From contig DASYNP010000134.1 in the NCBI GenBank assembly GCA_036008465.1, positions 1-64,000 on the forward strand: a stretch of 64,000 nucleotides of DNA, given 5' to 3'. Origin of the DNA: DASPSM01 sp036008465 (GTDB taxonomy: Bacteria; Planctomycetota; Planctomycetia; Planctomycetales; Planctomycetaceae). The notes beneath the pieces are model-generated. The model searched no databases. It was not told the DNA's origin and was given only the letters and a program-made list of their open reading frames with translations. Below, in pieces: positions 7,309 to 16,353 of the stretch. Position 1 is the stretch's first letter; each line of letters opens with the position of its first letter. A program made the position numbers and the translations under genes.

Positions 7309-8490
7309 TTACTTGATCACGGCCGGCGCGGCGACGCCCAACAGGACCTGGCTCACGAAGTCCCACGAGTCTTGCAGCATCACCTTCACGTTCGATTCGA
7401 CGGTGATGATGTCCCCCGGCTGCAGCAGGATGTTTTCGTTCTGCTTGCGCGATGCCTCCCGCAGGCTGACCTGAATGAGCACCCGGTCGTTCTGACCGGA
7501 CACCGCGCGGCAGACGAGGACCGTATCGATCATCTTGTAGGTTGCACCCTGAGCGCTGGCGATTGCGTCGAGCACTCGGAAGTCACTGCCAATCGGGAAG
7601 TCGTAACGCCCCGGTTTGTGCACCATGCCCGTGACGACGACAGATGGCGGATCACGACGCTCGACGCTCACCACGTCGCCGTCGACAAGCTCTTGCAGGG
7701 CCAGATCGGGCGAGCCCTCGGTCAGATGGATTTCTCGGTGTTCGGCGGGCGGTCCGGCGGATTGGTTTAGGATCGCCGGCTGAACGGGATTGGCAATCGG
7801 GCTGCCCGGCGCCGGCCCAAAGGCCGCCATGACCTCGGTTCCCGCCGGGCCCCCATCGGTCGTTGTCTTTCGGCTGTGGATTGAGATGGTCGTCCCCGCC
7901 TCGCGCGACAGGCCACCGGCGGCCGCCAATGCCGAGACCAGATTGCTCGACTGTCGGGGCAGCGTGTAAACCCCGGGATGCTCAACTGCGCCGGTCACGG
8001 TAATGCGATGCTGCCTTGGCTGCACGAGCGAGACTTGCACGAGCGGCGCCTGAGCCATCCCCTGCTGATGACAAGCCTGCATGACGGCGGCCTTGGCAGA
8101 TTCGGTCGTCCCGCCGGCGAGGGAAATCTTTCCCACGACGGGCAACTCGACGGTGCCGTCCCGGCCAACGGTGGTGCGAAGCCGCGTCAGGTCCGAAGCA
8201 TTGAGGCTGGTGGCGACCAAGACCTCGACCTCATCACCCGAGTCGAATTTTGGCGCGCCGGGCTCCGTCCCCCTCGCCGCAAGGTCGATGCTGCACGGAG
8301 CGTCCCAACGAGTCGCTTGCAGCTCCCTGGGCAATTGGGCAGCCAGGTAAGGATGTTCGGTGGTGGCGCAACCGAGCGACAAGCCAGCACATGCCACAGC
8401 AAGCACCAAAAGTCGGCGCACGGCTGCGAAGAACGGCGCGGTGGGCCGCAGCGCGGGTTTGGCCGCAAATATCGCCATCGTTTGCATCAA
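7309..8490 (-). CDS. polysaccharide biosynthesis/export lipoprotein (Wza/SLBB family)
   Basis: 393 aa. A hydrophobic signal segment ends in SLGC near residues 38-41, a lipobox that would anchor it in the outer membrane. A Poly_export domain follows (DSGDEVEVLVATS, VGRDGTVELPVVGKI), then SLBB-type repeats (ITVTGAVEHPGVYTLP; VVVTGMVHKPGRYDFP), and a C-terminal hydrophobic stretch. Wza-like proteins form the outer-membrane exit channel for capsule or exopolysaccharide. No chain-length regulator, polymerase or glycosyltransferase lies nearby, so its pathway is not visible here. A long linker between the two SLBB parts (about 215-275) is low complexity. Confidence 0.85.
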   Translation of the reverse strand: MMQTMAIFAAKPALRPTAPFFAAVRRLLVLAVACAGLSLGCATTEHPYLAAQLPRELQATRWDAPCSIDLAARGTEPGAPKFDSGDEVEVLVATSLNASDLTRLRTTVGRDGTVELPVVGKISLAGGTTESAKAAVMQACHQQGMAQAPLVQVSLVQPRQHRITVTGAVEHPGVYTLPRQSSNLVSALAAAGGLSREAGTTISIHSRKTTTDGGPAGTEVMAAFGPAPGSPIANPVQPAILNQSAGPPAEHREIHLTEGSPDLALQELVDGDVVSVERRDPPSVVVTGMVHKPGRYDFPIGSDFRVLDAIASAQGATYKMIDTVLVCRAVSGQNDRVLIQVSLREASRKQNENILLQPGDIITVESNVKVMLQDSWDFVSQVLLGVAAPAVIK

Positions 8491-8652
8491 GGGTGTGCGA
8501 AGAGAGAGGCAGATTGGAAGTGTGGAGAACCTGGAGGGGGGCGAAATCTACGCCGACCGCGGGGAGCGTGTCAACGCCAGATTGTGAACGCCGAGTCAGC
8601 GACTGGATGGGGCGAGCGACCCGAGGCGATCCAGCGCGAGTTGACCTCCGGC

Positions 8653-8790
8653 CCCTCACCCCCAACCCCTCTCCCGCGAGGGGAGAGGGGAGTAGCGGAG
8701 CGGGCGCGCCTCCTGCTTCTCATCGGATCCAAGCGCGAGCCCCCGAGAATTCCTGTTCCCCTCTCCCCTCGCGGGAGAGGGGTGAGGGGG
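8653..8790. repeat. intergenic palindromic repeat, family C (CCTCTCCC/GGGAGAGG)
   Basis: Left arm CCCCTCACCCCCAACCCCTC plus a hairpin CCCTCTCCCGCGAGGGGAGAGG; right arm in inverted order, ending GAGAGGGGTGAGGGGG. A related copy lies at 30184-30280. It lies between two minus-strand genes and could attenuate readthrough from the gene ending at 8809 into the export gene. Confidence 0.75.
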
Positions 8791-8808
8791 CCCATCCCGC
8801 GGGCACCC

Positions 8809-9534
8809 TCACTCGGCACTGATCTGCGCCAAGTCCATCAGGACCTTGTGGCCCGACTCGACCGATTGGCGGCGGACGAGGCGCAGGCGGGCGTCGTACC
8901 AGACGTGAACATCGACGTCACCCGTTACGCGGTAGTGGACGCAAGGCTTTTGTTCGCCCGCGATCTCAATCGTCTCGTCGCCGACGCGTTGCAATCGGCC
9001 CAGCAGGCGACCCCCCTTGTCGGCGTCGAGCACCATGATGCTGCGCACGCCGCTGGACGCTTCCGCGTCCCAGTGTTTGGGCAACTGGTAACAGGTGGTC
9101 GACCAGAGTTCGGGCGAGTTGAGCGAAGACCGGCCGTTGGTTTCGACCACCAGGCCTTGCCGCGTGGCGGCGGCCGTCACGTGGTACTGCGTGCCATTGA
9201 AGTTGGCCGTGCGGTCCATCTCGACGAGCCGGCCGTCGCGAAACACGGCCGCTCCGCCCGAGTTGAAGCGATATTTGTAGACGTAGTAGTTGAAGAGCAG
9301 GCTCGCGTTGCCCCCGACCCAATCGGTGCCGTCATCGCGACGGCGAATCTGCATCGTGCATTGCCCGCGTTCGGTACCGTCAACAAAGATGCGAAAGAGG
9401 CGTGTCTCGCGCTCGACGTCTTGCGGCTCGCGACCATCCGCCAGGGCAGCGCTCGAGGCGACGAGTGACAGGCACAGGCAGGTCAGAATTCGGAAAATCG
9501 CCGGCCAGAGCGCGCCAAAAGAAACGGACCGCAT
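8809..9534 (-). CDS. secreted protein of unknown function (DUF6134-like)
   Basis: 241 aa with an N-terminal signal peptide (cleavage probably after ALA near residue 32). The body reads as alternating short beta strands: RLFRIFVDGTERGQCTMQI, then FNYYVYKYRF and a later YRVTGDVDVHVWYDARLRLV. This recalls the DUF6134 family of periplasmic beta-rich proteins, but I rate that as a resemblance. AGGAG lies 6-7 bases before the ATG, so the start is secure. The next minus-strand gene starts 318 bases downstream, beyond a family-C repeat. Confidence 0.7.
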   Translation of the reverse strand: MRSVSFGALWPAIFRILTCLCLSLVASSAALADGREPQDVERETRLFRIFVDGTERGQCTMQIRRRDDGTDWVGGNASLLFNYYVYKYRFNSGGAAVFRDGRLVEMDRTANFNGTQYHVTAAATRQGLVVETNGRSSLNSPELWSTTCYQLPKHWDAEASSGVRSIMVLDADKGGRLLGRLQRVGDETIEIAGEQKPCVHYRVTGDVDVHVWYDARLRLVRRQSVESGHKVLMDLAQISAE

Positions 9535-10051
9535 CGAGGCACTCCTTTGCTCTCACCGCTGAAGAGGGTCGCACACACATCTGCCTGCGGCACGTGGTCG
9601 GGCCGTCCGAGCCCGCTTAAGCGACCAGCGTCCGCGGTTCGCACCGCGCCGTAATCCAATATCGGTTCCCGGCGGTTGCGAGCTTGCCGCTGAAAATCCT
9701 CGGGCGCGGCCGAATCGAAATCAGGTTTCGCCCATTCGTGAGAATTCTCGCGCGGCGGTTTAGGCAAGACTCGGAGAGTTTGACGATCAGAGGGTCTCTC
9801 CCGCCGCCCAACAAATCTTGCATCTCGGTTGTACGTCCTTGAAGGAGGCGTCGGTTGCACCGGTGATCGCGGAAACAGATGCCACGTTCAGTTTCGCAAA
9901 CCGACGGCTCTGCCGTCGGAACGACAGCGAAGCTGTCGGCTTGGGAAATGTGTGCGTCGAAACGAACGTCCATCGTTGAATGCTTCAATCGACGCTGCGC
10001 CAACGCTTGCCCATGACGCAATGTGGTGGCAACCGTCGAGCCAAAGGTGCT
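9535..10051. other. intergenic region, no gene supported
   Basis: 517 bases between two minus-strand genes. Near 9899-9938 there is a pair of short palindromes of the CCGACGGCTCTGCCGTCGG type, also found at 35339-35387. Long open frames here have no recognisable content and I treat them as high-GC artefacts. The promoter of the gene starting at 9534 should lie in its left part. Confidence 0.6.
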
Positions 10052-11236
10052 TTAGACAAAATGGTCGCCGCGCGCCAGAGCTGCCGTATCGTGGCCGGGC
10101 AGCTCGCGAATGCCGGGGGCGCGGGGCATCCAGGCGCTTGTCTGCCAGTTGTCGGCCGTCTGACGCTCGGGATAGAACCGGGGCAACTGGAATGCGAGAT
10201 AGTGCGACAAGCCGTTTACGAACGGCTCGTACATGCCTCGCAACTCGGTGAGATGCGATTCGATTGCGGCGATTTCCGCGGCACTCGTCGCCGCAGCTTC
10301 CTCGGTCAACACGCCGCCGGCCTGTTTGAGCCGATTGAACAGCACCTGAAAACTTTCGGATGCGAGACGGTTTGGCATCGGAGCGGTCGGTTTGATCTTG
10401 AAAACCAGGCAGAGATCGACGGCAGCGTGGCGGGCGATTGCGAATGTCAACCGGGCTTGGTGGGCATCGCGTCCGCCGCTCCCGCAGATGACAAGCGCCG
10501 ACGTGTCGAGAATCACCGTCAGCGCGGCCAGCCACGACTGGTTATCGTGCTGGGAGCGATAAAGGCCCAGCACTGGGAACGAGAGGCACTTTTCGAGCAC
10601 CTCGGCCGACCAGATCTCCCACTGAAAAAAGTAGGCGTTGAGCACCTCGGGGTACCGAGCCGGCTGACTCCGCACCAGAATTTGCTCGGCCGTCGGAGGC
10701 GAACCGCCGCGGGCATCCAGCAGGGAAATCATGGTCTCGCGCTGCGAGAAAGCCTGGGCCAGAATCGGGTGATAGCTGAGCACCAGCGCGAGAAATCCGA
10801 ATCCCACTCCCGCCTCAAAGACGGCCAGGAAGCGGCCGACGCCGTCCTGGGGTGACAGATCGCCGTAGCCAACCGTGAAAAAGGTGACACCGCTGAAATA
10901 CGTGTACGAGACCGTGGTTCGCTCGGGATCGGCGGTCGCCATCTGAGTCTGAAAGGCCCAATGCAACAGGGCAAAGCCCAGGATCATTCCGATGGCCCAG
11001 GCGACAAACATCATCAGAAACGACAGCGGGGCGAACGTGCTCAAGAACGCCTCGCGACGACGCGGCAGCGTGAACACGGTTGCGGCGGCTTTCCAGGCGG
11101 GCCAGGTCGTGCGATAGAAGAGCCGGATCAGGCGGTACGCGTGGGTGACGCGTCGCGGCAATAACACGGCCTCGAAGGCATCGAACAGAATCAAGCCGAT
11201 CGTTGTGACTCCGAGGATTCCAGCCAAAAATCGCAT
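10052..11236 (-). CDS. two-helix potassium channel with soluble C-terminal domain
   Basis: About 394 aa from the ATG at 11236 (first membrane segment MRFLAGILGVTTIGLILFDA); an upstream in-frame start would add an Arg-rich leader. Near residues 118-123 it has the selectivity filter TVGYGD between hydrophobic helices, so it belongs to the Ion_trans_2 group. The first ~30 residues and the region near 60-85 give further membrane helices. The ~220 residue cytoplasmic part has no RCK Rossmann motif that I can see; it looks helical with conserved Arg/His (residues about 250-350). Similar proteins in other bacteria are annotated only as ion-channel proteins. Confidence 0.85.
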   Translation of the reverse strand: MRFLAGILGVTTIGLILFDAFEAVLLPRRVTHAYRLIRLFYRTTWPAWKAAATVFTLPRRREAFLSTFAPLSFLMMFVAWAIGMILGFALLHWAFQTQMATADPERTTVSYTYFSGVTFFTVGYGDLSPQDGVGRFLAVFEAGVGFGFLALVLSYHPILAQAFSQRETMISLLDARGGSPPTAEQILVRSQPARYPEVLNAYFFQWEIWSAEVLEKCLSFPVLGLYRSQHDNQSWLAALTVILDTSALVICGSGGRDAHQARLTFAIARHAAVDLCLVFKIKPTAPMPNRLASESFQVLFNRLKQAGGVLTEEAAATSAAEIAAIESHLTELRGMYEPFVNGLSHYLAFQLPRFYPERQTADNWQTSAWMPRAPGIRELPGHDTAALARGDHFV

Positions 11237-11401
11237 GGACAACTCCGCTGATGATGACCGAACCGCGCTCGGCGGATTTCTTGATCGCGCGATCACACAC
11301 GGTACACGACACGGTCCGCGAAAAGAAATCCGCCGGCGGGGTTTCACGTCAAGCTGCCGCACAGTCGTCGCGCTTCTCGGGGCACGGACGGCGGGAGTGA
11401 T

Positions 11402-11950
11402 TTAGCTGCCCGAACGGTCGTCTGTGGCGTAGCGGTCGCGCGGAGGTCCGGTCGTCGGGCTGAAAGCATGATAGAGCGCGGCAGCGCGAGCGTAGCACCA
11501 GTTTGCGCCCAGAACCGGAAGGCGCAGGAAGGCGCGAATTGCGAGCATGACCGAAGAATGCTCAATGGGCCGCAACTCGAATTGGGTGAGAGCGAGGTAG
11601 AAGCTCAGTGGCGCGGGAGGCGATTGGGGGCTGGAAGGCTCGATCGCGTAGATCCGGCCGTCAAAAGTCACGCGGCCGGAGTCCAAGAGGGGCGCGACCC
11701 AAGCCGCCACCTCAGTCGGAAGATATCCCAACCTCTGCTCATCGAGCGACTCGACCGCGACGGTCTGGGTGCCGCGCTCGTTTTCCGGATCGCGCGCAAG
11801 CGCGACCCTCAGACCTGGTTGTAGCGCAACCGCGCCGATCGGTCGATCCGTTGCTTCCTCCTGGGCAACTGGGGTTCCCTCCACTCGGACCGGCTCAAAC
11901 TGAGCGACGCGGCGCCATTCGACGGTTCGTCGGCGCACTCGCCTGAACAT
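11402..11950 (-). CDS. HIRAN-domain protein
   Basis: 182 aa. The central part (about residues 42-104) reads GLRVALARDPENERGTQTVA, then RLGYLPTEVAAWVAPLLDSG, which matches the HIRAN pattern: a strand with a DPxN-type loop, then GYLP and an (A)APLLDxG helix. HIRAN domains bind DNA 3' ends in eukaryotic HLTF; bacterial stand-alone versions have no settled role. The C-terminal ~75 residues contain hydrophobic stretches and no known domain. The start codon has no clear Shine-Dalgarno. Confidence 0.65.
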   Translation of the reverse strand: MFRRVRRRTVEWRRVAQFEPVRVEGTPVAQEEATDRPIGAVALQPGLRVALARDPENERGTQTVAVESLDEQRLGYLPTEVAAWVAPLLDSGRVTFDGRIYAIEPSSPQSPPAPLSFYLALTQFELRPIEHSSVMLAIRAFLRLPVLGANWCYARAAALYHAFSPTTGPPRDRYATDDRSGS

Positions 11951-12250
11951 CGCTGGCCCCAGAAGTGTTCCGGTTCAAGAGAAACCTCGCCTCGGGAAAT
12001 CTGAGTTTGGTGCCCGCTCTCGCCTCCCGCCCGACGGGATTGGCGGCATCTTCTCCACTGCGGCGCGCGGCGATTTGCCCTGCAGGTCGATCATAGCCCC
12101 GGACACAGCCGAAATCCACGAGCGATTAAGGGCAGCATAGGCGGTCGCTATGAGGGTAAACCCTGAGGATTGTTTGTCAGCACCAAAGAATCACGGGCCG
12201 CGAATCGGAGTTGGGCCTCAACTAGCGGATTCGCGGAATGTCGGGCGGTT

Positions 12251-12356
12251 GGGTGCCACGGTTGAGCTTCCTCAACCGTGCTCTTAACGCTTCAACAACC
12301 ATCATCAGCAGCCGGAAAGAGCACGGCTGAACCGAAGCGTCTCAGCTGTGGCACCC
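12251..12356. repeat. palindromic intergenic repeat, family A
   Basis: GGGTGCCACGGTTGAGCTTC left arm and AGCACGGCTGAACCGAAGCG / GTGGCACCC right arm, with a middle part different from the other copies. It ends 17 bases before the stop of the VOC gene. The rest of 11951-12250 shows no gene. Confidence 0.8.
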
Positions 12357-12372
12357 GAATTAGCGGACACCC

Positions 12373-13242
12373 TCAACGATCGGGCGCGGTGATTGCGAGC
12401 TGAACGCGATCGGGACCCGAGATGAGAATGTGTTTGGAACCCCCCGCGACCTGCCCGACGGTCAGTGGAATTCTTCGGGCACCGAATCGGTTGAGGGCGC
12501 CGCGGGCATCGTTTTCGACCCAGATCAGCCGGTCGATCGAGCGGCCCTCGGTTGGTGCGGGCGGACGTTTGGCCGTTTTCACGAGCACCCAAACGTCGCC
12601 GTAGCGAATGCCGGGAAGCACGCCGGCAAAGCGCGTGACGCGGCCGCCGAAGACGTCGGTGTACCACTTGAGCGTCGCCTTGGGGTCGGTGGTCGCCAGG
12701 TGCACGTGGTGAAACCCGTGAATTTCGCGATGTTCGACCAACTCGATCAGCGTCCCCCAGCGATCTTTGATGAACGCGTAACGAATCGGCCCCTCGCGCT
12801 CGACGCCAGAGACGATTTCCACTCCGGTTTTCGCGAAACGGTCCATCGTTCGGTCGAGGTCTGCGTATCCAAATCCGAGATGATCGACGCCGGAGCCGAC
12901 GCTGCCGGGCACGGGGCCCCCATCCGCAGGGGCCGGCGCTGGAACGAATTCGAGAGTCGTCCTTCCGAATTGCACCGACCGGATCCGTTGTCCCCGGCGC
13001 TCCGACCCCAACGAAGCGTCCGGGGCGTTCGTCGCCAAGGTCCCGCCCAGGTGCTTGCAGTACCACTCGGCCGCGGCCTTCGGATCCGACACGTTGAGCC
13101 GCACTCCGTGGAACTCAGCCGCCGCCAGTTTGGCCGGCACGCTCGCCGTGAGAGCCGCGAACGCGACGGTTGCCGCGAGCCTCGGCAGAGAGAGCGCGAG
13201 CGAATGCCTGTCCCCTGGCCGGGTCGAGATTCTTGGGTCCAT
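12373..13242 (-). CDS. secreted VOC-superfamily protein with two glyoxalase-like domains
   Basis: 289 aa from the ATG at 13242, preceded by AGGAG at a good distance. A signal peptide runs to about residue 42 (ASVPAKLAAAEF). Two VOC modules follow: the first opens FHGVRLNVSDPKAAAEWYCK and closes FIKDRWGTLIELVEH; the second opens FHHVHLATTDPKATLKWYTD. Each has the His and Glu positions expected of a metal-binding betaalphabetabetabeta unit, including H at the opening and E in the closing strand of the first. Glyoxalase, dioxygenase and resistance proteins share this fold, so the substrate cannot be told. Export is unusual for the family. Confidence 0.8.
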   Translation of the reverse strand: MDPRISTRPGDRHSLALSLPRLAATVAFAALTASVPAKLAAAEFHGVRLNVSDPKAAAEWYCKHLGGTLATNAPDASLGSERRGQRIRSVQFGRTTLEFVPAPAPADGGPVPGSVGSGVDHLGFGYADLDRTMDRFAKTGVEIVSGVEREGPIRYAFIKDRWGTLIELVEHREIHGFHHVHLATTDPKATLKWYTDVFGGRVTRFAGVLPGIRYGDVWVLVKTAKRPPAPTEGRSIDRLIWVENDARGALNRFGARRIPLTVGQVAGGSKHILISGPDRVQLAITAPDR

Positions 13243-13343
13243 TGCGTCTCCTGAGTTTGGTGGCAGCAACAGTGTCGCGAAACTTCCGATCACACGGTAG
13301 CGTGGTGACTATTTTCTCGCGCATGAGAATTCCTCTGACTGCA

Positions 13344-13430
13344 GAGGACATAAAGGGGACGGGAGTCGTTTCCCACCGGCGAGAGCCATGCACCTGACCC
13401 TGAAACGACTCCCGTCCCCTTTATGTCCTC
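13344..13430. repeat. REP palindrome upstream of the RAYT gene
   Basis: The 29 bases at 13344-13372 and 13402-13430 are perfect inverted repeats around a 29-base loop; the core is AAAGGGGACGGGAGTCGTTT. This is the REP-type hairpin that RAYT transposases recognise. The same core recurs at 13507 and on the far side of the gene. Confidence 0.9.
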
Positions 13431-13506
13431 CCTGCGCCCCGGCGGGATTCCTTTTGCTGCTTGCATTTCGCGGTTCGCCTCGCTGTTGGATGGGTTAGCG
13501 AGAGCA

Positions 13507-13530
13507 ATTAAAGGGGACGGGAGTCATTTC
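13507..13530 (+). repeat. single REP half-site next to the RAYT start
   Basis: ATTAAAGGGGACGGGAGTCA followed by TTTC, one change from the REP core, lies 39 bases before the RAYT ATG without an inverted partner. It may mark the element's left end or serve as an operator for its own transposase. Confidence 0.7.
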
Positions 13531-13568
13531 GATGGAGATCGAGGCGACGCGGGGCTAGACTGTCCGGG

Positions 13569-14255
13569 ATGCCGAGGCGTGCGCGATCGCTGGTGGGAGG
13601 TTACGCGTACCATGTGCTCAATCGAGCCAATGGACGTCTGCGATTGTTCCGGAAGGATGCTGATTTCGCCGCCTTTGAGCAAGTGCTGAGCGAGGCGCAC
13701 GATCGCGTGCCGTTGCGGATTTTGGCCTATGTCCTGATGGGCAACCATTGGCACTTCGTAGTTTGGCCGCGCCAGGACCAGGGCATCCAAGTCTCCGAGT
13801 TCTTCCGGTGGCTGTGCGTCACTCATGCGCAGCGGTGGCACGCGCATCACGGCACCGCTGGGATGGGGCACGTCTATCAGGGACGCTTCAAGTCATTTCC
13901 CATCGCTTCTGACGAGCATCTGGTCTCTGTGATCCGGTACGTCGAGCGCAATCCGCTGCGTGCGGGACTGGTGGCCCGTGCGGAGGAGTGGCGCTGGGGA
14001 AGCCTCTACCGGCGAGCGCAGAGCAACCCGGCAGAACGAACATTGCTGACGGCCAGCCCGGTGCCTCTCGGTTCTCATTGGACGCGGCACGTCAACCAGC
14101 CGCAAAACGAGGCGGAAGTAGACGCCATTCGTCGTTGCGTGAATCGGGGGCAGCCGTGCGGCGGTGAACTCTGGCAGGCAAGAGTTGCTCGCCAACTCGG
14201 CCTCGAGCACACCCTCCGGGCGCGTGGTCGCCCTCGGAGTAAAGAGAGTAATTAA
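13569..14255 (+). CDS. REP-associated tyrosine transposase (RAYT, Y1/HUH family)
   Basis: 228 aa, typical RAYT length. The opening MPRRARSLVGGYAYHVLNRA matches the family; HUH residues are H60 and H62 in MGNHWHFVV; Y103 lies in HVYQGRF; the candidate catalytic tyrosine is Y124 in RYVERNPLRAG. It ends with LGLEHTLRARGRPR, the C-terminal signature seen again, as a fragment, in the two miniature elements downstream. Family members nick and move REP palindromes as single strands. The stop codon lies inside the 3' REP repeat, and REP copies bracket the gene on both sides. All key residues are present, so it may be active. Confidence 0.93.
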   Translation: MPRRARSLVGGYAYHVLNRANGRLRLFRKDADFAAFEQVLSEAHDRVPLRILAYVLMGNHWHFVVWPRQDQGIQVSEFFRWLCVTHAQRWHAHHGTAGMGHVYQGRFKSFPIASDEHLVSVIRYVERNPLRAGLVARAEEWRWGSLYRRAQSNPAERTLLTASPVPLGSHWTRHVNQPQNEAEVDAIRRCVNRGQPCGGELWQARVARQLGLEHTLRARGRPRSKESN

Positions 14256-14351
14256 AGGGGACGGGAGTCGTTTCCCGCAGGCGAGGGCCTGGCGTGATCC
14301 CCGAAACGACTCCCGTCCCCTTTATTTCTCTTCGTCCCCTTTATTTCTCTT
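14251..14351. repeat. REP palindrome downstream of the RAYT gene
   Basis: TAAAGGGGACGGGAGTCGTT at 14253 onward is inverted at 14303-14324, with a 28-base loop. A partial direct copy (CGTCCCCTTTATTTCTCTT) follows at 14333-14351. The left arm overlaps the RAYT stop codon. Together with 13344-13430 it makes a REPtron-like unit. Confidence 0.88.
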
Positions 14352-14367
14352 GACGTTGAGTCGCAAT

Positions 14368-15471
14368 TCAGCCGGCGGGCGCGTTGTCGAGCTGTTTTAC
14401 GCCGAAGGCGCGTGCGAGCGCGTTAATCCGAGAGAGCGTGAAGTTTTGGCTCACCGACGCTTTTGGCACCAGAATGTCGAATCCGTGATAGGCGCCGGCC
14501 ACGACCAAAAGATCGCAACGCACGCCGGCGTCGATCAGCCGTCTGGCGTATTCGATGTCCTCGTCCACGAACAAATCGATCGATCCGGTGCCGATCCATG
14601 CGGGCGGGAGCCCGGCCAGGTTCTCGATGCGGGCCGGGACTGCGCCGGTCGGAGCGCGCGGGCCGCCAGGCTCGGTTGCGAGGAGTGCTTTCCACCCGAG
14701 CCGGTTGAAGTCGGCCGTCCAAATGAACGTGCCGATGTGGGGCGGGACCTGCCGCGAGCTGCCGGTGCGGTCATCCAGCATCGGATAAACGAGCGACTGG
14801 AAAATCAATGGGAATTCGCCCCGATCGCGGGCCGCGATGGCGAGCATCGCCGCGTGTCCGCCTCCGGCGCTTTCGCCCGCCACCGCGATGCGCGAGCGGT
14901 CGACGCCGAGCGAATCGGCTTCCGCATGCAGCCACTTGAGCCCGGCGTAGTTATCTTCCAACGACCCCGGAAAAGGGGTCTCCGGCGCCAGCCGGTAATC
15001 CACGGTGACAATCACGCAGTCCAGCGCCTGCGCCATCACCTGCAGCCTGGGGACGTCGCTTGCCGCCGAGCCCAGCAAATAACCGCCGCCATGAGTATGG
15101 AGCACAGCAGGCCGGTGTTCTCCGGGCTTCGCGTTGATGACGAACACCTTCACGTCGGGCGATCCATTCCGCCCGGGCACCCTCCGCTCGGCGACAGACG
15201 GTTTGGGAAGCCGTGGTACCGTCGAAAAGGGCATGTTACGAAGCGCGGCGAGTTGAGCCGGCGTAATTTCCTTCGGCAGCTTGAAAGCCGGCATCGACTT
15301 GAGCGGTGCCCGCAGCTCCGGATCGACGAACTGCATGGGATCAATCCCGCGGGCGACCGGCTTTTGTCGGTCATCGCCGGCAGCGATGGACGCCGCCAAC
15401 ATGGCCGTTACGGCCGCGCCGGGCGCGGACAGTACGAAATCCCGACGCGAAATTGCGCGCATCTCAGTCAT
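14368..15471 (-). CDS. exported alpha/beta-hydrolase, hormone-sensitive-lipase type esterase
   Basis: 367 aa. A Tat-like leader (SRRDFVLSAPGAAVTAMLAA) suggests export of a folded enzyme. The catalytic core shows the oxyanion motif HGGG at 127-130, nucleophile Ser201 in GESAGG, Asp299 in GSIDLFVDED and His329 in AYHGFD: the complete triad of family IV (HSL) carboxylesterases, which hydrolyse short acyl esters. Residues 50-100 form a cap-like helical region. An alternative ATG lies nine bases in. No neighbours share its pathway. Confidence 0.9.
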   Translation of the reverse strand: MTEMRAISRRDFVLSAPGAAVTAMLAASIAAGDDRQKPVARGIDPMQFVDPELRAPLKSMPAFKLPKEITPAQLAALRNMPFSTVPRLPKPSVAERRVPGRNGSPDVKVFVINAKPGEHRPAVLHTHGGGYLLGSAASDVPRLQVMAQALDCVIVTVDYRLAPETPFPGSLEDNYAGLKWLHAEADSLGVDRSRIAVAGESAGGGHAAMLAIAARDRGEFPLIFQSLVYPMLDDRTGSSRQVPPHIGTFIWTADFNRLGWKALLATEPGGPRAPTGAVPARIENLAGLPPAWIGTGSIDLFVDEDIEYARRLIDAGVRCDLLVVAGAYHGFDILVPKASVSQNFTLSRINALARAFGVKQLDNAPAG

Positions 15472-15626
15472 CAGTCACCATTGCGGGCGGGCGTGCCTCC
15501 GCATCCCCTCTTTGACTGACTTTGGTGTCTTGATTCTTAGTTGTGAAATCTGCCTTTTTCCGGTCGAGAACGCAATGATCCACGGATCGTTCCCTGCCCC
15601 ACTCGGCCGATTGTCGCGAGACGACG

Positions 15627-15930
15627 TTAGTAGTTATCAAACCACCGCGGCGGGACCGAGAGCGACCACACGTCACTTGTCAGCGGTCGGGCGTGGCCTC
15701 CCGCGACCCAAAGTTTGTCGTGGAACACGAAAGTCGAATGCTCGTGGCGGGCCTTCCAGATCACGTCTGACTTCAATTGTGTCCACCGTTTGCCGTCCTG
15801 GGAGTACCAGACGTCTCCCAGATTCTGCGACGGGTTATTCGACCAGCCTCCCAAGACCCAAATCCGATCGCGGTAGACCGCGGCGGAAAACCAAAGTCGG
15901 GGCGACCAGGGGGCGGCATCGAGCACTCGG
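15627..15930 (-). pseudogene. truncated duplicate of the 3' end of the Kelch gene
   Basis: This segment is nearly identical in DNA (my estimate about 96-97%) to 19404-19709, the last ~100 codons of the Kelch gene. Homology stops abruptly at GCACTCGG, eight bases before the left end of the miniature element at 15938. It still reads from RVLDAAPWSPRLWFSAAVYR to the Trp-rich C-terminus, but has no start of its own. The open frame that extends through the element to 16130 is a chance fusion. A duplication cut short by element insertion, or a recombination between elements, would explain it. Confidence 0.85.
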
Positions 15931-15937
15931 AGGAGGG

Positions 15938-16151
15938 AAAAGGGGACAGGCGCATATATTGACCATTCGGAGTCGTGCCTGCGGAAGCCAGGAATGGACT
16001 GACCGGATCGCCCAGAAGCTGGGACTGGAGTCCACGCTCCGCCCCCGTGGCCGGCCTCGGCTCCAGCAATCCGCCGACAAACGCTAGAATTCTCCCCTTC
16101 ACCCGGATTCCGACACCTCGTTCTAACCAATATATGCGCCTGTCCCCTTTT
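15938..16151 (+). mobile_element. miniature RAYT-derived element, copy 1
   Basis: Perfect 23-base terminal inverted repeats at 15938-15960 and 16129-16151 (AAAAGGGGACAGGCGCATAT at the left). Inside, 15975-16087 translates to a tail with IAQKLGLESTLRPRGRPR and a stop, which is the C-terminal signature of a RAYT. Thus the element keeps both ends and the last ~35 codons of a transposase but has lost the rest. The inverted repeats differ from those of the intact RAYT at 13569, so its parent is a different RAYT element. Confidence 0.85.
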
Positions 16152-16353
16152 ATGGCCCCTATGGAAAGAATGGGTCGCCGTCGTTTACCTTTATTGGAAC
16201 AACCGTTGGACGCGGATTTACCGGTGGCCTATAGCTCTGCCCAGGGATCGGGTGTTGTGCTGGAGCAAGAATGGTTTGATGCTTCGATGCTTGGCAGTGA
16301 CAGAACCTTATGAGATAAGTCAAGTCATTGTGCGCTCGTACAAAGGAACCGCA

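Noticed and set aside
7978..9468. Plus-strand open frame of 496 codons
   Set aside because: Runs across two minus-strand genes and a family-C repeat; no recognisable content.
15627..16130. 167-codon minus-strand frame
   Set aside because: Chimera of the Kelch duplicate and a miniature element; no start with ribosome site, so treated as a pseudogene plus an element.
16152..16313. 53-codon frame just before the barstar-like gene
   Set aside because: Overlaps the possible upstream start of the barstar-like gene, no ribosome site, no recognisable sequence; may be a remnant.
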